A model generated the notes under the pieces. That model saw only the letters and a list, made by a program, of their open reading frames with translations, did no database searches and was not told the DNA's origin. 64,000 bases of DNA from an uncultured Alphaproteobacteria bacterium (GTDB lineage: Bacteria; Pseudomonadota; Alphaproteobacteria; RF32; CAG-239), in NCBI GenBank assembly GCA_902464275.1, contig CABQIK010000007.1, positions 1-64,000 of the forward strand. The letters are read 5' to 3'. A program made the translations under genes and the position numbers. Shown here piece after piece: positions 63,213 through 64,000 of the stretch; positions within the stretch are counted from its first letter, which is position 1; every line of letters begins with the position of its first letter.

Positions 63213-64000
63213 TTAACCCAATTTCTGCTTCAAAATTTGGTTTACCATCGCCGGATTTGCCGTGCCTTTAGACTGCTTCATAACCTGTCCGACAAACCAA
63301 CCCATTAAGTTTACTTTACCGGCTTTATATGCAGCCACATTGTCCGGATTAGCCGCCAATACGTTGTCAATCACCGCCTCAATCGCGCCGGTATCGGTAA
63401 CCTGACGCCAACCGTGCTCATCAACAATCTTTTCAGGCTCGCCGCCGGTTTCGGCCATAATGGCAAACACGTCTTTAGCGGTCTTGCCGTTAATAACGTT
63501 TTTGCTGATTAAGTCAACCAATTTGCCCAACTGCTCGGCTGAAACCGGTGATTTTTCAAGCGGCAGACGCTTAGCGTTAAGCATAGCAAAAAAATCGCCC
63601 ATAATCCAGTTTGCCACCTTTTTGGCGTCATGTCCGGCAGCCGCGTTTTCAAAAAAGTCCGCTACTTCTTTATTTTCGCACAAAACCGAAGCGTCATAAG
63701 CCGTTAAACCCAACTCTTTAATAAAGCGGGCTTTTTTAGCGTCCGGAAGCTCAACCATTTCTTTGCGAATACCATCAATAAATTCATCTGATAAATTAAG
63801 CGGCGGCAAATCAGGCTCCGGAAAATAACGATAATCATGCGCAAATTCTTTTTTGCGCATAACTTTGGTTTGTCCGGTTGACGGGTCAAACTGACGAGTT
63901 TCCTGCTCAATGATTCCGCCGTTTTCATAAACTTCAACATGACGCTTGGCTTCATTTTCAATTGCCTGCATCACAAACTTAACACTGTTTACGTTTTTCA
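63213..64000 (-). CDS. gatB: Asp/Glu-tRNA amidotransferase subunit B, 3' part
   Basis: 262 codons visible; the 5' part lies beyond 64000. KNVNSVKFVMQAIENEAKRH, then FDPSTGQTKVMRKKEFAHDYRYFPEPDLPPL and the helical/YqeY tail (NWIMGDFFAML, VNLMGWFVGQVMKQSKGTANPAMVN) are typical GatB. With GatA and GatC it converts Glu-tRNA-Gln to Gln-tRNA-Gln. Confidence 0.96.
   Translation of the reverse strand, partial: KNVNSVKFVMQAIENEAKRHVEVYENGGIIEQETRQFDPSTGQTKVMRKKEFAHDYRYFPEPDLPPLNLSDEFIDGIRKEMVELPDAKKARFIKELGLTAYDASVLCENKEVADFFENAAAGHDAKKVANWIMGDFFAMLNAKRLPLEKSPVSAEQLGKLVDLISKNVINGKTAKDVFAIMAETGGEPEKIVDEHGWRQVTDTGAIEAVIDNVLAANPDNVAAYKAGKVNLMGWFVGQVMKQSKGTANPAMVNQILKQKLG

Overview
The window is a contiguous stretch of a low-to-mid GC alphaproteobacterial chromosome. 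CtrA (42367-43053), an RNase E with a large acidic insertion in its S1 domain and a WWRK C-terminus, YebC-RuvC and an AsmA/LPS-type envelope all point to Alphaproteobacteria. The RSMVEMLGVLAIIGVLS pilin-like proteins and the Cys-repeat adhesin recall uncultured gut alphaproteobacteria (RF32/CAG-239 type); that last placement is recalled, not tested.

Layout. 1-4.9 kb: 5' part of a giant repetitive surface protein running off the left edge, and a 51-aa Cys-cluster peptide. 5-17 kb: two orphan genes, rnd, aspS, a pilin-like gene, a degenerate DEAD-box protein, yebC-ruvC, a recX operon whose second gene resembles the 5-hmdU DNA kinase helical family, hslO, a lipoprotein and an AmpG-type permease. 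17-26.5 kb (minus strand): amidase, PBP1a, prfB with an intact programmed frameshift, an alpha/beta hydrolase, an AsmA/YhdP-like protein and a HAD-like protein. 26.5-31.6 kb: rne with a long leader, an M48 protease, rnhB, a rhodanese. 31.7-33.6 kb: an AT-rich AbiL/RloAB-like two-gene defence cassette. 33.8-43.9 kb: an ASADH homologue without its catalytic residues, an MscS channel, a MazG-like protein, an M50-like membrane protease, a Mur ligase/LD-carboxypeptidase operon, a TetR regulator with a candidate operator, ctrA, an RgpF-like protein. 44-50.6 kb: groSL, an ankyrin protein, a H+-pyrophosphatase and a Fic protein behind helically phased repeats. 50.6-51.6 kb: a repeat array copying the 3' end of tRNA-Ala. 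51.7-64 kb: TPR, DUF58 and MoxR genes, a UvrD-type helicase, a 22-aa membrane peptide, a frameshifted pilin-like gene, pnp-rpsO-truB, a ZIP transporter, a nucleoside-hydrolase-like protein and the 3' part of gatB.

Themes. Peptidoglycan synthesis and recycling (PBP1a, amidase, AmpG, Mur ligase, LdcA) is well represented. RNase E and PNPase, two degradosome partners, are both here. Several proteins are clear family members missing catalytic residues (ASADH, DEAD-box, nucleoside hydrolase, HAD).

Most unusual parts: (1) tandem ~250-bp units at 50.9-51.5 kb, each ending, in the tRNA sense, with the tRNA-Ala 3' tail including CCA and followed by its own terminator hairpin; (2) a ~95-bp leader present twice (50711 and 57267) in which a 16-bp hairpin buries the Shine-Dalgarno sequence; (3) the phased operator-like repeats before fic; (4) the hmdU-kinase-like gene between ruvC and recX.
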